Positions 27,338 through 36,530 of a DNA stretch of 43,200 bases are shown piece by piece. Source of the stretch: Parvibaculum sp. (GTDB lineage Bacteria; Pseudomonadota; Alphaproteobacteria; Parvibaculales; Parvibaculaceae); assembly GCA_031291615.1 (NCBI GenBank), contig JARLIS010000047.1:1-43200 (forward strand), given 5' to 3'. Positions within the stretch are counted from its first letter, which is position 1. Every line of letters begins with the position of its first letter. Made by a program: the position numbers and the translations under genes. The notes beneath the pieces were generated by a model. That model was given only the letters and a program-made list of their open reading frames with translations. It searched no databases and was not told where the DNA came from.

Positions 27338-27363
27338 CCCGCCCGCTCACGCGGAGCGGCGGG
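27338..27363 (+). other. Hairpin in the leader of the GHW-repeat gene
   Basis: CCCGCCCGCTC (27338-27348) pairs with GAGCGGCGGG (27354-27363), leaving one bulged C. It lies 23 bases before the start codon. There is no T-run, so it is not a simple terminator. Its function is unknown. Confidence 0.3.
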
Positions 27364-27385
27364 AACTGCTGGAAGGGAAGTCAAA

Positions 27386-27724
27386 ATGAAGCTGTCGAAA
27401 AAGAGCGCGCGCAGCTTGAGCGCCGCCTTTCTGGGCCTGACGGTCCTCGCAGGCGCGACCGCCGCCGCACCTGCCGCCAATGCCGGCGTCTATGTCGGAA
27501 TTTACGCCCCCATCGCGCCGCCCGCGCCCCGCATCGAGGTGAGGCCGGTGCGTCCCGCCCCGGCCGCCATCTGGATCGACGGCCATTGGCGCTGGGCGAA
27601 TGGCGGCCATCTCTGGGTGCCGGGCCATTGGGAAGTCCCGCCGCGCCGTTATCACGCCTGGGCGCCCGGCCATTGGCGCCACGGCCCGCGTGGCTGGATC
27701 TGGGTCGAAGGCCACTGGCGTTAA
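27386..27724 (+). CDS. Exported YXWGXW/GHW-repeat protein
   Basis: This is a 112-residue small exported protein. A Sec signal peptide (about residues 1-33, ending PAANA) precedes a proline-rich stretch and then four copies of a GHW-centred repeat: IDGHWRW, WVPGHWEV, WAPGHWRH and VEGHWR. This matches the YXWGXW-type repeat proteins found in many proteobacterial envelopes, whose function is not known. GGAAGGGAAG precedes the ATG. Its TAA stop shares a TTAA tetramer with the stop of the convergent VOC gene. Confidence 0.8.
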   Translation: MKLSKKSARSLSAAFLGLTVLAGATAAAPAANAGVYVGIYAPIAPPAPRIEVRPVRPAPAAIWIDGHWRWANGGHLWVPGHWEVPPRRYHAWAPGHWRHGPRGWIWVEGHWR

Positions 27725-28290
27725 GCGGAAGTCTCCTGGCCGCCGGATGCGGGCGCTCGCCTGGGCGCGTCCATCCGGCGGATGGGATCGCTCCCGTCCC
27801 ATGTCCGCGCCGCTTCCGCGATCTCGGCGAAAAATCTTCCCTTGGCGCCGTTCACTTCCGAAATTTCGATGACGGTCGCGGGCTGAAGCCTGTGCGTAAG
27901 ATAGGCAAAGCGCCCGCTCTTGCCGATATTGCCCGACTGGCCGACCTCGTATCCGCCTGCGAGAAGCTTGGCGAGGCCCGCATCGAAATCGTCGATCCAG
28001 TAGGAAATATGCTGCGCGCCTTCATGGCCGCCATCGAGGAACTCGCGATACATGCTCGCCGTCATGTCGCGCTGCTCGATGAGTTCGATCTGCACCGCGC
28101 CCGAATTGGCGAGCGCGATGGAGACTTGGGGAGTGCCGGCGACGCCGCGACAGACGAAATCGCGCATCGGCACCCGGTCGATGTAATACCAGGGGCCGAC
28201 GCCCAGCGTTTCGATCCAGCTTTTCATCGCCGCCTCTATGTCGCGCACGACATAGCCGACCTGCCGGACTTCGCCCAGAAAACGGCTCAC
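27721..28290 (-). CDS. VOC (glyoxalase/bleomycin-resistance fold) family protein
   Basis: This is a 189-residue protein starting VSRFLGEVRQVGYVVRDIEA, with a vicinal-oxygen-chelate fold of two beta-alpha-beta-beta-beta modules. The first module reads QVGYVVRDIEAAMKSWIETLGVGPWYY and the second QHISYWIDDFDAGLAKLLAGG. There is a possible metal histidine in the second half and a glutamate in IEISE. The family includes glyoxalase I and methylmalonyl-CoA epimerase; the segment looks most like uncharacterised methylmalonyl-CoA epimerase-type VOC proteins. GTG is the start, with GGAGG eight bases upstream, and overlaps the nudC stop (GTGA). The open frame extends upstream only within nudC. Confidence 0.8.
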   Translation of the reverse strand: MSRFLGEVRQVGYVVRDIEAAMKSWIETLGVGPWYYIDRVPMRDFVCRGVAGTPQVSIALANSGAVQIELIEQRDMTASMYREFLDGGHEGAQHISYWIDDFDAGLAKLLAGGYEVGQSGNIGKSGRFAYLTHRLQPATVIEISEVNGAKGRFFAEIAEAARTWDGSDPIRRMDAPRRAPASGGQETSA

Positions 28291-29237
28291 ACTTTTTCCT
28301 CCGCGAAAGCCTTCACAAGCTGGCCCGCGATCGCATAGGGCGGCGGCACCCAGAAGCTGCCGTCGCCCTTGCCCGCAAGCACCGCCTTCACTTCCTCGCG
28401 CGTGAACCAGCGCCCGGCCGAAAGCTCGATGCCGTCGATCTTGAAGGCATCCGTTTCGGCCACCGCATGGCAGCCGATCATCAGCGACGAAGGGAAGGGC
28501 CAGGGCTGCGTGGAGTGATAGGAAACGGATGAAATGCTGAGGCCCGCCTCCTCGTGGAGTTCGCGCGCCACGGCTTCCTCGATGGCCTCGCCCGGCTCGA
28601 CAAAGCCCGCCAGCGCCGAATGCATGCCCTTCGGCCAGATCTTCTGCCGTCCGAGAAAACACGTGTCGCGATAGGTCGCGAGCATGATGACGACGGGGTC
28701 GGTACGCGGAAAATGCTCGGCCTTGCAGTTCGGGCACTGCCGCTTGTAGCCCGCTTCCATGATTTCGCTCTTCGTACCGCAGACCGAGCAGAAACCGTGG
28801 CGCAGATGCCAGTCGATCATGCTCTTGCCCTGGGCGAGAATGGCAAGCTCCGTCGCGGTGATCTCGCCCGCCATGGCGAGCCCGCGAAGTTCCTCGAAAG
28901 CGCCGAGGCCCTTCAGCGCCGGATGGTTCTCATGGTCCTTGAGGCCGGAAACGTCGGCGGCGAAAAGCGATTTGCCGCGCTTGTTGATGCCGAGAAAGAC
29001 GACGAGCGGCGAGGGGCCGGCAAGCTCATTCAGCAGTCCCATCCTGAGCCAGCCGACATCCTTGCCCATTCCGGGCTTTTCTTCCGGCAGCACGAAGGGA
29101 TGAAGCCGGTAGAAGGGGACGAAGAGGCTCCCCGGCTCGGCCATCTGCGCGGCGACCCATTCCTTGTCCGCGCGGCGATAGCTCGCCCGGTCGAGCGGAT
29201 TGTTGGCGAAAATATTGGGATTCTGGGTGATGCCCAT
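28287..29237 (-). CDS. nudC: NAD+ diphosphatase / RNA-decapping Nudix hydrolase NudC
   Basis: This is a 316-residue enzyme that hydrolyses NAD(H) and, in studied relatives, removes NAD caps from RNA. A zinc-ribbon has Cys150, Cys153, Cys168 and Cys171. The full Nudix box at about 211-233 reads GFVEPGEAIEEAVARELHEE, then AG. The NudC-specific QPWPFPSS follows at about 244-251. All key residues are present. The frame is open back to 29459 across the SRP RNA gene. I start at MGITQNP (29237) because the extra 74 residues would be antisense to that RNA. It is translationally coupled to the VOC gene downstream. Confidence 0.94.
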   Translation of the reverse strand: MGITQNPNIFANNPLDRASYRRADKEWVAAQMAEPGSLFVPFYRLHPFVLPEEKPGMGKDVGWLRMGLLNELAGPSPLVVFLGINKRGKSLFAADVSGLKDHENHPALKGLGAFEELRGLAMAGEITATELAILAQGKSMIDWHLRHGFCSVCGTKSEIMEAGYKRQCPNCKAEHFPRTDPVVIMLATYRDTCFLGRQKIWPKGMHSALAGFVEPGEAIEEAVARELHEEAGLSISSVSYHSTQPWPFPSSLMIGCHAVAETDAFKIDGIELSAGRWFTREEVKAVLAGKGDGSFWVPPPYAIAGQLVKAFAEEKV

Positions 29238-29324
29238 TTCGGTCGCGTTTCCTCGGGTTTCTGGCGATTTCGGTGCCGCAGGGTGGCACGAGAACGCGGC
29301 CTGCTCAATGCCGGCGAACCGCAC

Positions 29325-29355
29325 TTGCATGTGCGCTTGATTCCCCTGATATAGT
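29325..29355 (+). promoter_or_regulatory. Candidate promoter of the SRP RNA gene
   Basis: TATAGT (29350-29355) lies six to seven bases before the RNA's predicted 5' end. TTGCAT (29325-29330) is a possible -35, but its 19-base spacing is longer than ideal. Confidence 0.45.
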
Positions 29356-29360
29356 CCCCT

Positions 29361-29458
29361 CGGGAGGTTGGCGACGGACGGGTTCCTCGCCAATCCGGTC
29401 AGGTCCGGAAGGAAGCAGCCGTAACGAGATCGGCTCGGGTTGTTCGTCCAGCCTCCCA
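29361..29458 (+). ncRNA. ffs: Signal recognition particle RNA (bacterial small type, 4.5S)
   Basis: The conserved SRP core is seen at about 29398-29428: GGTCAGGTCCGGAAGGAAGC followed by AGCCGTAACGA, which binds Ffh. The ends form the long closing helix: GGGAGGTTGG (29362-29371) pairs with CCAGCCTCCC (29448-29457). The RNA is about 97 nt long and directs membrane-protein targeting with Ffh and FtsY. It lies directly upstream of dnaX, the standard alphaproteobacterial position. Confidence 0.96.
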
Positions 29459-29483
29459 CCTATTCCCCCGCAAAAGGGCCACG

Positions 29484-31322
29484 ATGGACGACAGCGCGGA
29501 ACATACGGCGTCTGACGCTGTGGCGGAGGACCCCGGCTTCGACCTGCTCGGCGGCGCCGCCAAGCCCCCTGCGCGCCAGCAGGCCTCGGGCTATCAGGTT
29601 CTGGCGCGGAAATACCGCCCGACCGACTTCGAAGACCTGGTCGGCCAGGAGGCGATGGTCCGCACGCTTTCGAACGCCTTCGAAACCGGCCGCATCGCCC
29701 ATGCCTTCATGCTGACGGGCGTGCGCGGCGTCGGCAAGACGACGACGGCCCGCATCCTCGCCCGCGCCCTCAATTACGAAAAGCCCGGCGTGACAGGCCC
29801 GACCATTCACATGGACGGCTTCGGCGTCCATTGCGAAGCGATCATGGAAAGCCGCCATGTCGACGTGCTGGAAATGGACGCGGCCTCGCGCACCGGCATC
29901 GACGACATTCGCGAAATCATCGAAAGCGTGCGCTACCTGCCGGTCTCGGCGCGCTACAAGGTCTACATCATCGACGAAGTCCACATGCTCTCAAAGGCCG
30001 CCTTCAACGGCCTTTTGAAGACGCTTGAGGAGCCGCCGGCCCATGTGAAGTTCGTCTTCGCCACGACCGAAATCCGCAAGGTGCCGGTGACGGTGCTCTC
30101 GCGCTGCCAGCGCTTCGATCTGCGACGCCTTTCCGTCGACGAGCTTTCCTCCCTCCTTGCGCGCATCGGCAAGAAGGAAAACGTCGCCGTCGAGGATGCG
30201 GCGCTCAAAATGATCGCCCGCGCCGCCGACGGCTCGGCCCGCGACGGGCTTTCGCTTCTCGACCGCGCCATATCGCACAGCGCGTCGGAAGGCGATGGCC
30301 GCATTCTCGAAACGCAGGTCCGCGACATGCTGGGCCTTGCCGACCGCGCCCGCGTCTTCGATCTTTTCGACATGCTGATGAAGGGCGACATCGCCGCCGC
30401 GCTCGGCGAATTGCGCGCCCAATACGATGTCGGCGCCGATCCCGCCGTCGTCCTCTCCGATCTCGCCGAACTCACCCATTGGCTGACGCGGTTGAAACTC
30501 GTCGAGGCCGCCGCCGACGATCTTGCAATGTCCGAGACCGAGCGCGTGCGCGGCCAGGAAATGGCGGCGAAACTGCCGATCCGCGTGCTCTCGCGCACTT
30601 GGGCGATGCTGCTGAAGGGCCTTGTCGAGGTGCAGGGCTCGTCGCGTCCCATCGCGACGGCGGAAATGGTGCTCGTCCGCATTGCCTATGTCTCGGAAGG
30701 GCCGGGGCCGGAAGAACTGATCGAACAGCTGAAAAATGGCGGCGCCCTTGCGCGCGGCAGCCCCGCGCCGGGCGGCGGCGGCAACGGCCCGCGCGCGCAG
30801 TTGCGCACCGTCTCGAACATGGGCGCGCCCGAACATCGGCACGAGCACCAGCCCGCCATGGCGGTCGCCGCGCCCGAGCAGGCGCTGAAGCTCGCCCGCT
30901 TCGAGGATGTGATCGCCCTTCTCGGCGAAAAGCGCGACATTCGCCTGAAGGCTGCGCTCGAAGCAGGCGTGCGCCTCGTGCGCTTCGAGCCCGGCCGCAT
31001 TGAAATCAGATTGCTCGACGGCGCGCCCGGAAGCCTCGCCACCGAACTTGCGGAACGCCTGAAGCGCTGGACGGGCGACCTCTGGGTCGTCACCCTCTCG
31101 CGCGAAGAAGGCGCGCCGACGCTTCGCGAGCAGGCGCAGACGCGCGAAGAGGCCTTGAAGACTTCCGCCCGCGCCGACCCGCTGGTTCAGGCCGCGCTCG
31201 CCGCTTTTCCCGGCGCCGAAATCGTCGAGGTGCGCGACAAGCTCGCCGAAATCGACGCGCCGCTTGTGCTCACCGGCGCCGACGATGTGCCCGCCGACGA
31301 CGACATGGAACTCGACACGTGA
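29484..31322 (+). CDS. dnaX: DNA polymerase III subunit tau/gamma
   Basis: This is a 612-residue clamp-loader ATPase. The AAA+ module (about residues 36-270) has Walker [13 protein letters not shown] (79-90), Walker B/DEAH-like IIDEVHMLS and the SRC motif [12 protein letters not shown] with its arginine finger. Domain III and a C-terminal tau region follow. The usual four-cysteine zinc module after Walker A is not present. Only one cysteine ([10 protein letters not shown]) remains, a change I recall in Rhizobiales. I see no A-rich slippery heptamer for making a gamma form by frameshift. The N-terminal ~35 residues are an acidic Ala/Pro-rich extension. It overlaps ybaB by four bases (GTGA). 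Confidence 0.96.
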   Translation: MDDSAEHTASDAVAEDPGFDLLGGAAKPPARQQASGYQVLARKYRPTDFEDLVGQEAMVRTLSNAFETGRIAHAFMLTGVRGVGKTTTARILARALNYEKPGVTGPTIHMDGFGVHCEAIMESRHVDVLEMDAASRTGIDDIREIIESVRYLPVSARYKVYIIDEVHMLSKAAFNGLLKTLEEPPAHVKFVFATTEIRKVPVTVLSRCQRFDLRRLSVDELSSLLARIGKKENVAVEDAALKMIARAADGSARDGLSLLDRAISHSASEGDGRILETQVRDMLGLADRARVFDLFDMLMKGDIAAALGELRAQYDVGADPAVVLSDLAELTHWLTRLKLVEAAADDLAMSETERVRGQEMAAKLPIRVLSRTWAMLLKGLVEVQGSSRPIATAEMVLVRIAYVSEGPGPEELIEQLKNGGALARGSPAPGGGGNGPRAQLRTVSNMGAPEHRHEHQPAMAVAAPEQALKLARFEDVIALLGEKRDIRLKAALEAGVRLVRFEPGRIEIRLLDGAPGSLATELAERLKRWTGDLWVVTLSREEGAPTLREQAQTREEALKTSARADPLVQAALAAFPGAEIVEVRDKLAEIDAPLVLTGADDVPADDDMELDT

Positions 31323-31636
31323 AAAACCTGACCGACATCATGAAGCAGGCCCGCGCCCTCCAGTCCAAGATGGAGGGCCTTCAGGTCGAGCTTGAGGCGC
31401 TTGAAGTCGAAGGCGCGTCGGGCGGCGGCCTCGTGCGCGTGGCTATGACGGGCAAGGGCGTCCTGAAGCGCGTCGCCATAGATCCGAGCCTGATGAAGGC
31501 CGAGGAGCGCGAAATCCTCGAAGACCTGATCGTCGCCGCCTCGAACGACGCCAAGGCCAAGGCCGAAAAGCTCGCCGCCGAAAAGATGCAAGGCCTGGCG
31601 GGCGGCCTTCCCATTCCGCCCGGCTTCGGGCTGTGA
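31319..31636 (+). CDS. YbaB/EbfC family nucleoid-associated protein
   Basis: This is a 105-residue DNA-binding protein that forms a tweezer-like homodimer. It shows the family pattern [21 protein letters not shown] (helix), [25 protein letters not shown] (beta hairpin) and [24 protein letters not shown] (C-terminal helix). It starts at a GTG embedded in the dnaX stop, which indicates translational coupling, and precedes recR by seven bases. The dnaX-ybaB-recR order is highly conserved. Confidence 0.95.
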   Translation: MKNLTDIMKQARALQSKMEGLQVELEALEVEGASGGGLVRVAMTGKGVLKRVAIDPSLMKAEEREILEDLIVAASNDAKAKAEKLAAEKMQGLAGGLPIPPGFGL

Positions 31637-31643
31637 CGGCGCG

Positions 31644-32243
31644 ATGGCGGTAACCGGCCCCGAGATCGAAAGGCTGATCCAGCTCCTGTCGAAGCTGCCG
31701 GGCCTCGGCCCGCGCTCTGCGCGCCGCGCCGTGCTTCAGCTCATCAAGAAAAAAGAGACGCTGCTCGCCCCCCTTGCCGAGGCGATGGCGGTCGCGGTCG
31801 ACAAGGCCTGCATCTGCACCATCTGCGGCAATGTCGATACGCAAGACCCCTGCACGATCTGCCGCGACGGCGCGCGTGACCCCTCCGCCATTTGCGTGGT
31901 TGAGGATGTCGGCGATCTCTGGGCGCTCGAGCGCGCGGGCGTTCACAAGGGCCGCTACCACGTGCTTGGCGGCGTCCTCTCTGCGCTCGACGGCGTCGGC
32001 CCGAACGATCTCCACATCGGCGCGTTGATCGAGCGCGTGCAGAAGGGCGAGGTGAAGGAAATCATTCTCGCCATGAATGCAACCGTCGACGGCCAGACGA
32101 CCGCGCATTACATCACCGACCGCCTCGAAGGCACCGGCGTCGCCGTCTCGCGCCTTGCCCATGGCGTGCCGGTCGGCGGCGAACTCGACTATCTCGACGA
32201 CGGCACGCTCGCCGCCGCAATGAAATCGCGCCGCCCCTTCTAG
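31644..32243 (+). CDS. recR: Recombination mediator RecR
   Basis: This is a 199-residue protein of the RecFOR repair pathway that helps load RecA on gapped DNA. An N-terminal helix-hairpin-helix has [18 protein letters not shown]. The four-cysteine zinc finger has [19 protein letters not shown] Toprim domain has [14 protein letters not shown] and [17 protein letters not shown], and the Walker B-like end is [20 protein letters not shown]. Length and motifs are normal. The stop forms a CTAG tetramer with the convergent reductase gene. Confidence 0.96.
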   Translation: MAVTGPEIERLIQLLSKLPGLGPRSARRAVLQLIKKKETLLAPLAEAMAVAVDKACICTICGNVDTQDPCTICRDGARDPSAICVVEDVGDLWALERAGVHKGRYHVLGGVLSALDGVGPNDLHIGALIERVQKGEVKEIILAMNATVDGQTTAHYITDRLEGTGVAVSRLAHGVPVGGELDYLDDGTLAAAMKSRRPF

Positions 32244-32764
32244 TCGGAACCGGTGACGAGCTTGAATTGCGCGAGCGCAGCTCTGATCGCGGCCGCAATC
32301 TCCGTGTCGGCGGCTATGCCGCCTTCGGGCCATGCCCGCCCTGCAAGCTGGATCGTCACGCCGGCTTCGCTGACGAGTTTCGCCGACATCACGGTCAGCG
32401 TCTCGGTCAATGACGCAACCGCATAGGTCGAGCGCGGCGAGGCGTTGAAAAGAGCCACGGGCTTGTCGACAAGCTCGCCGCTGCCAACCAGCCAAACAAG
32501 CGCATTCTTCAAGACGCCCGGAATCCCATGCGCATATTCCGGCGTCGAAATCAGAACGCCGTCCGACCCGGATAGGGCCGCGCGAAATGCCGCGACTTCG
32601 GCAATGGGCGCGTCGTCTTGATCCGGATTGAAATGCGGAAGTGCGCCGATGCCGTCGTAAATAACGACGTCGACATCGTTTGGCGCCAACGCGACGGCGG
32701 CCCGGAGAAGTGCGGTATTCGAGGAAGCGTCCCTGAGGCTTCCCGAAATGGCAAGAATGCGCAT
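32240..32764 (-). CDS. NADPH-dependent FMN reductase family protein
   Basis: This is a 174-residue flavodoxin-like flavoprotein. It has the phosphate-binding loop [15 protein letters not shown] at the N-terminus and the family signature [20 protein letters not shown] near residues 74-93, which binds FMN. Relatives reduce quinones, chromate or azo dyes with NAD(P)H; the true substrate is unknown. It is convergent with recR and six bases downstream of rmuC, so the two may share a transcript. Confidence 0.88.
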   Translation of the reverse strand: MRILAISGSLRDASSNTALLRAAVALAPNDVDVVIYDGIGALPHFNPDQDDAPIAEVAAFRAALSGSDGVLISTPEYAHGIPGVLKNALVWLVGSGELVDKPVALFNASPRSTYAVASLTETLTVMSAKLVSEAGVTIQLAGRAWPEGGIAADTEIAAAIRAALAQFKLVTGSD

Positions 32765-32770
32765 GGAGGC

Positions 32771-33895
32771 CTATTCGCTCGCCAGCAGATCGCGCTCGAC
32801 GCTCGGCCGCGCCGCCGTCAGTGCTTCCTTGGCGTCGGCCTCGCCAAGCTCCACATCGTGGATTTTCTCGCCGCGCTTGGTGATCTGGTCGGCCGAGGTG
32901 CGAATGTCGCGAATGTCTTTTTCCGCCTGCTGGAAATGCTTTTCCAGGCTCTCGACGCGCCCGCCGAGCCTGCCCACATCCTGCAACAGGAGCCCGACAT
33001 ATTTCTGAATGACGCCCGCCTGCTTGCGCATCTCGACGTCCTTCAGCACCGCGCGCACCGTGTTGAGCGTCGCCATCAGCGTTGTCGGCGAAACGATCCA
33101 GACGCGCGCCTGATAGGACTTCGTCACCACGTCTGAAAAATTCGCATGCAGTTCCGCATAGACGGCTTCCGACGGCAGGAACATCAGCGCCGATTCCGCC
33201 GTCTCTCCGGGCACGATGTATTTCCCGGAAATATCCGAGACATGCTTCAGCAGATCGGCGCGAAACTGCCGCTGCGCCAGCGCCCGCTCACCATCGTCCT
33301 TTGCGTTCCGCAACAGGTGATAGGCATCGAGCGGAAATTTGGCGTCGATGGCGATGGAGCCGGGCGGATTGGGCAGATGGATTAGGCAGTCCGCCCGCGT
33401 CCCGCCATTGAGCGTCACCTGAAACGCATAGGCCGAAGGCGGCAGCGCATTCTTCACGATGTCCTGAAGCTGCACCTCGCCGAAGGCGCCGCGCGCCTGC
33501 TTGTTGGCAAGAATATCCTGCAAGCCCACCACCTGGCTCGACAGGTCGGTGATGTTCTTCTGCGCCTCGTCGATGATGGCGAGCCTTGCGGCAAGGTTGC
33601 CCAGCGTCTCGACGGTCTTGGCCGATGTCTCCTCGATGCTCGTGCCGACCCTGTGGCCGACCTGATCGAGCCTCTCATTGAGCGTCCGGGCAAGTTCGCC
33701 CTGCGCCTTGGCCTGCGCATCGGCCATGGCCGAAAGCCGTCCGGCAAGCTCCGCCTGCTGGCTCGCAAGCCGCATGACGCCCGCCTCGAATTCCGCGCCG
33801 CCCTTCTGCCGGCCTCGCATCGCAAAGACGGCGGCAAGCGCCGAAGCGGCGGCGGCCAGAGCGACGAGAAGGGCGATAAGCAGGGGATCGTTCAT
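32771..33895 (-). CDS. rmuC: DNA recombination protein RmuC
   Basis: This is a 374-residue protein with one N-terminal membrane helix (LLIALLVALAAAASALAAVFA). A coiled coil follows (about residues 30-135; AEFEAGVMRLASQQAELAGRL onward), then the RmuC nuclease-like domain (about 140-330). That domain has GAFGEVQLQDIVKNALP, RADCLIHLP, AIDAKFPLDAY, and a later FLPSEAVYAELHAN. E. coli RmuC limits inversions at short repeats. The start at MNDPLL is chosen because the membrane helix begins there; the upstream 35 open codons look non-coding. Confidence 0.9.
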   Translation of the reverse strand: MNDPLLIALLVALAAAASALAAVFAMRGRQKGGAEFEAGVMRLASQQAELAGRLSAMADAQAKAQGELARTLNERLDQVGHRVGTSIEETSAKTVETLGNLAARLAIIDEAQKNITDLSSQVVGLQDILANKQARGAFGEVQLQDIVKNALPPSAYAFQVTLNGGTRADCLIHLPNPPGSIAIDAKFPLDAYHLLRNAKDDGERALAQRQFRADLLKHVSDISGKYIVPGETAESALMFLPSEAVYAELHANFSDVVTKSYQARVWIVSPTTLMATLNTVRAVLKDVEMRKQAGVIQKYVGLLLQDVGRLGGRVESLEKHFQQAEKDIRDIRTSADQITKRGEKIHDVELGEADAKEALTAARPSVERDLLASE

Positions 33896-34082
33896 AAGTC
33901 GGGTAACTTTTCGGTATGAGGAAGCCTCACTATAGCCGATTCCCCACACCCCGAGGCGCACCCCTGCGGCAGACAGCCGCTCGATGAAAGCCGCTTGCAT
34001 CCTTCGCGCGGCGCGGTGCTAGTCTCTATTTGGCGCCGGGGGGCGGGCTGGGAGCGTTGCGCGGGTCGCGCAGGTGGGGGAT

Positions 34083-34331
34083 ATGCCGATGTGGTTTCAA
34101 GTCGTGACCATCACTTTGCTGGTCTGGATCGGAGCCTCCGTACGCCGGAGCGCTGAAATCCTTCGTGAAATCAACGATCACCTGGCCGAATGGCCGGGTT
34201 CGAGGTCCGATCTCGCGGACCTGCTGAAGCCCGAAACGCCTTCAGGCCTTCGCTTGACCGGCGGCACGGGTGGCCTTATCTCAAACCTATGGCTATCCGC
34301 GACATCATCACAGCGCCGGACCCGCGCCTGA
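34083..34331 (+). CDS. Small hypothetical protein with one membrane helix, overlapping def
   Basis: This is an 82-residue open frame. The first ~20 residues ([20 protein letters not shown]) form a plausible membrane helix. An amphipathic charged stretch ([17 protein letters not shown]) follows, and then a tail with no recognisable motif. GGTGGGGG lies just upstream, and TAGTCT at 34020-34025 could be a -10. Its last 43 bases overlap def in another frame, which weakens the case for the full length. I do not recognise the family. Confidence 0.4.
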   Translation: MPMWFQVVTITLLVWIGASVRRSAEILREINDHLAEWPGSRSDLADLLKPETPSGLRLTGGTGGLISNLWLSATSSQRRTRA

Positions 34332-34813
34332 AAGAGGTTTCCAAGCCCGTCGACAAGGTTGACGACGCGCTGCGCCGTCTCATGGACGACATGCTGGAGA
34401 CGATGTATGCCGCGCCCGGAATAGGCCTCGCGGCCATCCAGATCGGCGTGCCGAAGCAGGTCATCGTCATGGACCTTGCAGGCGAGGACGAGAAGCCCGC
34501 GCCGCGCTATTTCGTCAATCCCGAGCTTTTGTGGGTTTCGGACGAACTTGCGACCTATGAGGAAGGCTGCCTCTCGGTCCCCGAATTCTACGAGGATGTC
34601 GCCCGTCCGGCGCGCTGCCGCGTGCGCTATCTCGATTATCAGGGCGAAATCCGCGAACAGGATTGCGAGGGTCTGCTTGCCACCTGCATCCAGCATGAAA
34701 TGGATCATCTGAAGGGCGTGCTCTTCATCGACCACCTGTCGAAGCTGAAACGCTCCATCATGCTGAAGAAGCTCGTCAAGGCGAAGAAATCCCAGGAAAA
34801 GGAACCGGCGTGA
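34289..34813 (+). CDS. def: Peptide deformylase
   Basis: This is a 174-residue metalloenzyme that removes the formyl group from new proteins. All three motifs are intact: [10 protein letters not shown] (motif 1), [10 protein letters not shown] (motif 2, with the metal-binding Cys) and QHEMDHLKG (motif 3, with two His ligands and the catalytic Glu). The frame is open upstream, but [16 protein letters not shown] is the standard N-terminus. It is followed by fmt, the enzyme that adds the formyl group to the initiator tRNA. Confidence 0.96.
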   Translation: MAIRDIITAPDPRLKEVSKPVDKVDDALRRLMDDMLETMYAAPGIGLAAIQIGVPKQVIVMDLAGEDEKPAPRYFVNPELLWVSDELATYEEGCLSVPEFYEDVARPARCRVRYLDYQGEIREQDCEGLLATCIQHEMDHLKGVLFIDHLSKLKRSIMLKKLVKAKKSQEKEPA

Positions 34814-34841
34814 GCCGTTCCGCTGGCCGCGAGGCGCGCCG

Positions 34842-35780
34842 ATGAGCCTGCGCATGGCATTCATGGGCACGCCGGATTTCTCGGTGCCGGTCCTCGCCGA
34901 ATGTCTTGCGGCGGGCCATGAGGTTGCCGCCGTCTATTCCCAGCCGCCGCGCAAGGCGGGCCGCGGCATGGCCGAGCAGCCGTCCCCCGTCCATCGCTTC
35001 GCGCTCGAACACGGGCTTCCCGTCCGCACCCCCGCCACGCTCAAGGATGCGGACGCGCAATCCGCTTTTGCCGCCCTTGATCTCGATGTCGCCGTCGTTG
35101 TCGCCTATGGCCTCATCCTGCCGCTGGGGGTGGTGGCGAGCCGGGGCGTGGGCTGCATAAATGTTCATGCGTGGGTTCTGCCGCGCTGGCGGGGCGCCGC
35201 GCCCATCCAGCGCGCCATCATGGCGGGCGACCGGGAAACGGGCGTCATGGTGATGCAGATGGAAGCGGGCCTCGACACGGGCCCCGTGCTCCTTGCCGAA
35301 CATGTCGCCATCGCGCCAGATGCGACCGCCGGCAGCCTTCACGACAAGCTGTCCGTCATCGGCGCCTCGCTGATGGTCCGCGCGCTCGCCGCCCTTGAGC
35401 GCGGCTCGCTTGCGGCGAAGCCACAGGCCGAGGAAGGCGTGACCTACGCCCACAAGATCGGCAAGGACGAGGCCCGCATCGACTGGTCGCGCGACGCGAC
35501 ATCGCTCGATGCTCATATTCGCGGCCTCACGCCCTTTCCCGGCGCCTTCTTCGAAATCGAACGCGACGGCAAACCGGTGCGTGTGAAAGTGCTGCGCGAA
35601 ACTCCGGTCGATGCGAAAGGCGCGCCCGGCGAAGTGCTCTCGCTCGACGGCGGCATCACAATCGCCTGCGGCAAGGGCGCGCTGAAACTCGTCGAGCTTC
35701 AGCGTGCGGGCAAGGGCCCGATGAAGGCTGACGACTTCCTGCGCGGCTTTCCGCTCCGGAAGGGCGAGAGGCTTTTCTGA
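34842..35780 (+). CDS. fmt: Methionyl-tRNA formyltransferase
   Basis: This is a 312-residue enzyme that formylates Met-tRNAfMet. The N-terminal Rossmann domain has [18 protein letters not shown]. The catalytic Asn107 and His109 sit in NVH, and the later aspartate lies in GLDTGPVLL. The C-terminal OB-like domain covers about residues 205-305. The highly conserved HASLLP is here HAWVLP (Trp111-Val112 in place of Ser-Leu), while the rest of the signature, [12 protein letters not shown], is intact. The substitution equals two C-to-G differences (TCG to TGG, CTT to GTT) and may be a sequencing error or a real variant. Its stop overlaps the truA start (TGATG). Confidence 0.95.
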   Translation: MSLRMAFMGTPDFSVPVLAECLAAGHEVAAVYSQPPRKAGRGMAEQPSPVHRFALEHGLPVRTPATLKDADAQSAFAALDLDVAVVVAYGLILPLGVVASRGVGCINVHAWVLPRWRGAAPIQRAIMAGDRETGVMVMQMEAGLDTGPVLLAEHVAIAPDATAGSLHDKLSVIGASLMVRALAALERGSLAAKPQAEEGVTYAHKIGKDEARIDWSRDATSLDAHIRGLTPFPGAFFEIERDGKPVRVKVLRETPVDAKGAPGEVLSLDGGITIACGKGALKLVELQRAGKGPMKADDFLRGFPLRKGERLF

Positions 35781-36517
35781 TGCCGCGCTACAAGCTCACC
35801 ATCGAATATAACGGCGCGCCCTTTTGCGGCTGGCAGAGCCAGCAGAACGGGCTTGCGGTGCAGGATGTGCTCGAAGCAGGCATCAAGGGGCTCTGCGGCG
35901 TCGACATTCGCGTCAACGGCGCCGGCCGCACCGATGCGGGCGTCCATGCGCTCGGCCAGGTCGCCCATGTCGATCTGCCCGAGCCCGTCGCCACCGACAC
36001 GATCCGCGACGCTGTGAACGCGCATATGCGCGCGAAGCCCGTCTCCATCGTCGAGGTCGAGGAAGTGCCCGCCGATTTCGAGGCGCGCTTTTCGGCGATC
36101 CGCCGCCACTACCTCTACCGCATCGTCAATCGCCGCGCGCCGCTGACGCTCGATCGCGGTCAGGCCTGGCTCGTCTTCAAGCCGCTCGATGCCGATGCGA
36201 TGCACGCGGCCGCCCAATTGCTTGTCGGCCTGCACGACTTCACGACATTCCGCTCGACGCAATGCCAGTCGAAATCGCCGGTGAAGACGCTCGATGCGAT
36301 TTCCGTGTCGCGCTATGGCGAGGAGATCGAGATCGCGACGGAGGCCCGCTCCTTCCTGCACAATCAGGTCCGCTCCATCGTCGGCTCCCTGAAGCTCGTG
36401 GGCGAGGGCCGCTGGTCGCCGCGCATGCTCGAGCGTGCGCTGGAAGCAAGGGACCGCACCGCCTGCGGTCCTGTCGCGCCGCCCGACGGGCTCTATCTGC
36501 TGAAAGTGGACTACTGA
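35780..36517 (+). CDS. truA: tRNA pseudouridine(38-40) synthase TruA
   Basis: This is a 245-residue enzyme that converts uridines 38-40 of the anticodon stem to pseudouridine. The N-terminal [18 protein letters not shown] and the catalytic aspartate in [14 protein letters not shown] (near residue 53) are intact, as are RHYLYRI and the later HDFTTFRS and [13 protein letters not shown] motifs. It starts one base inside the fmt stop and ends the def-fmt-truA operon. Confidence 0.96.
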   Translation: MPRYKLTIEYNGAPFCGWQSQQNGLAVQDVLEAGIKGLCGVDIRVNGAGRTDAGVHALGQVAHVDLPEPVATDTIRDAVNAHMRAKPVSIVEVEEVPADFEARFSAIRRHYLYRIVNRRAPLTLDRGQAWLVFKPLDADAMHAAAQLLVGLHDFTTFRSTQCQSKSPVKTLDAISVSRYGEEIEIATEARSFLHNQVRSIVGSLKLVGEGRWSPRMLERALEARDRTACGPVAPPDGLYLLKVDY

Positions 36518-36530
36518 GGCAGGCCCGTCG

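Noticed and set aside
29238..29459. N-terminal extension of NudC across the SRP RNA gene
   Set aside because: The added 74 residues are antisense to a clearly conserved RNA and do not occur in the NudC family.
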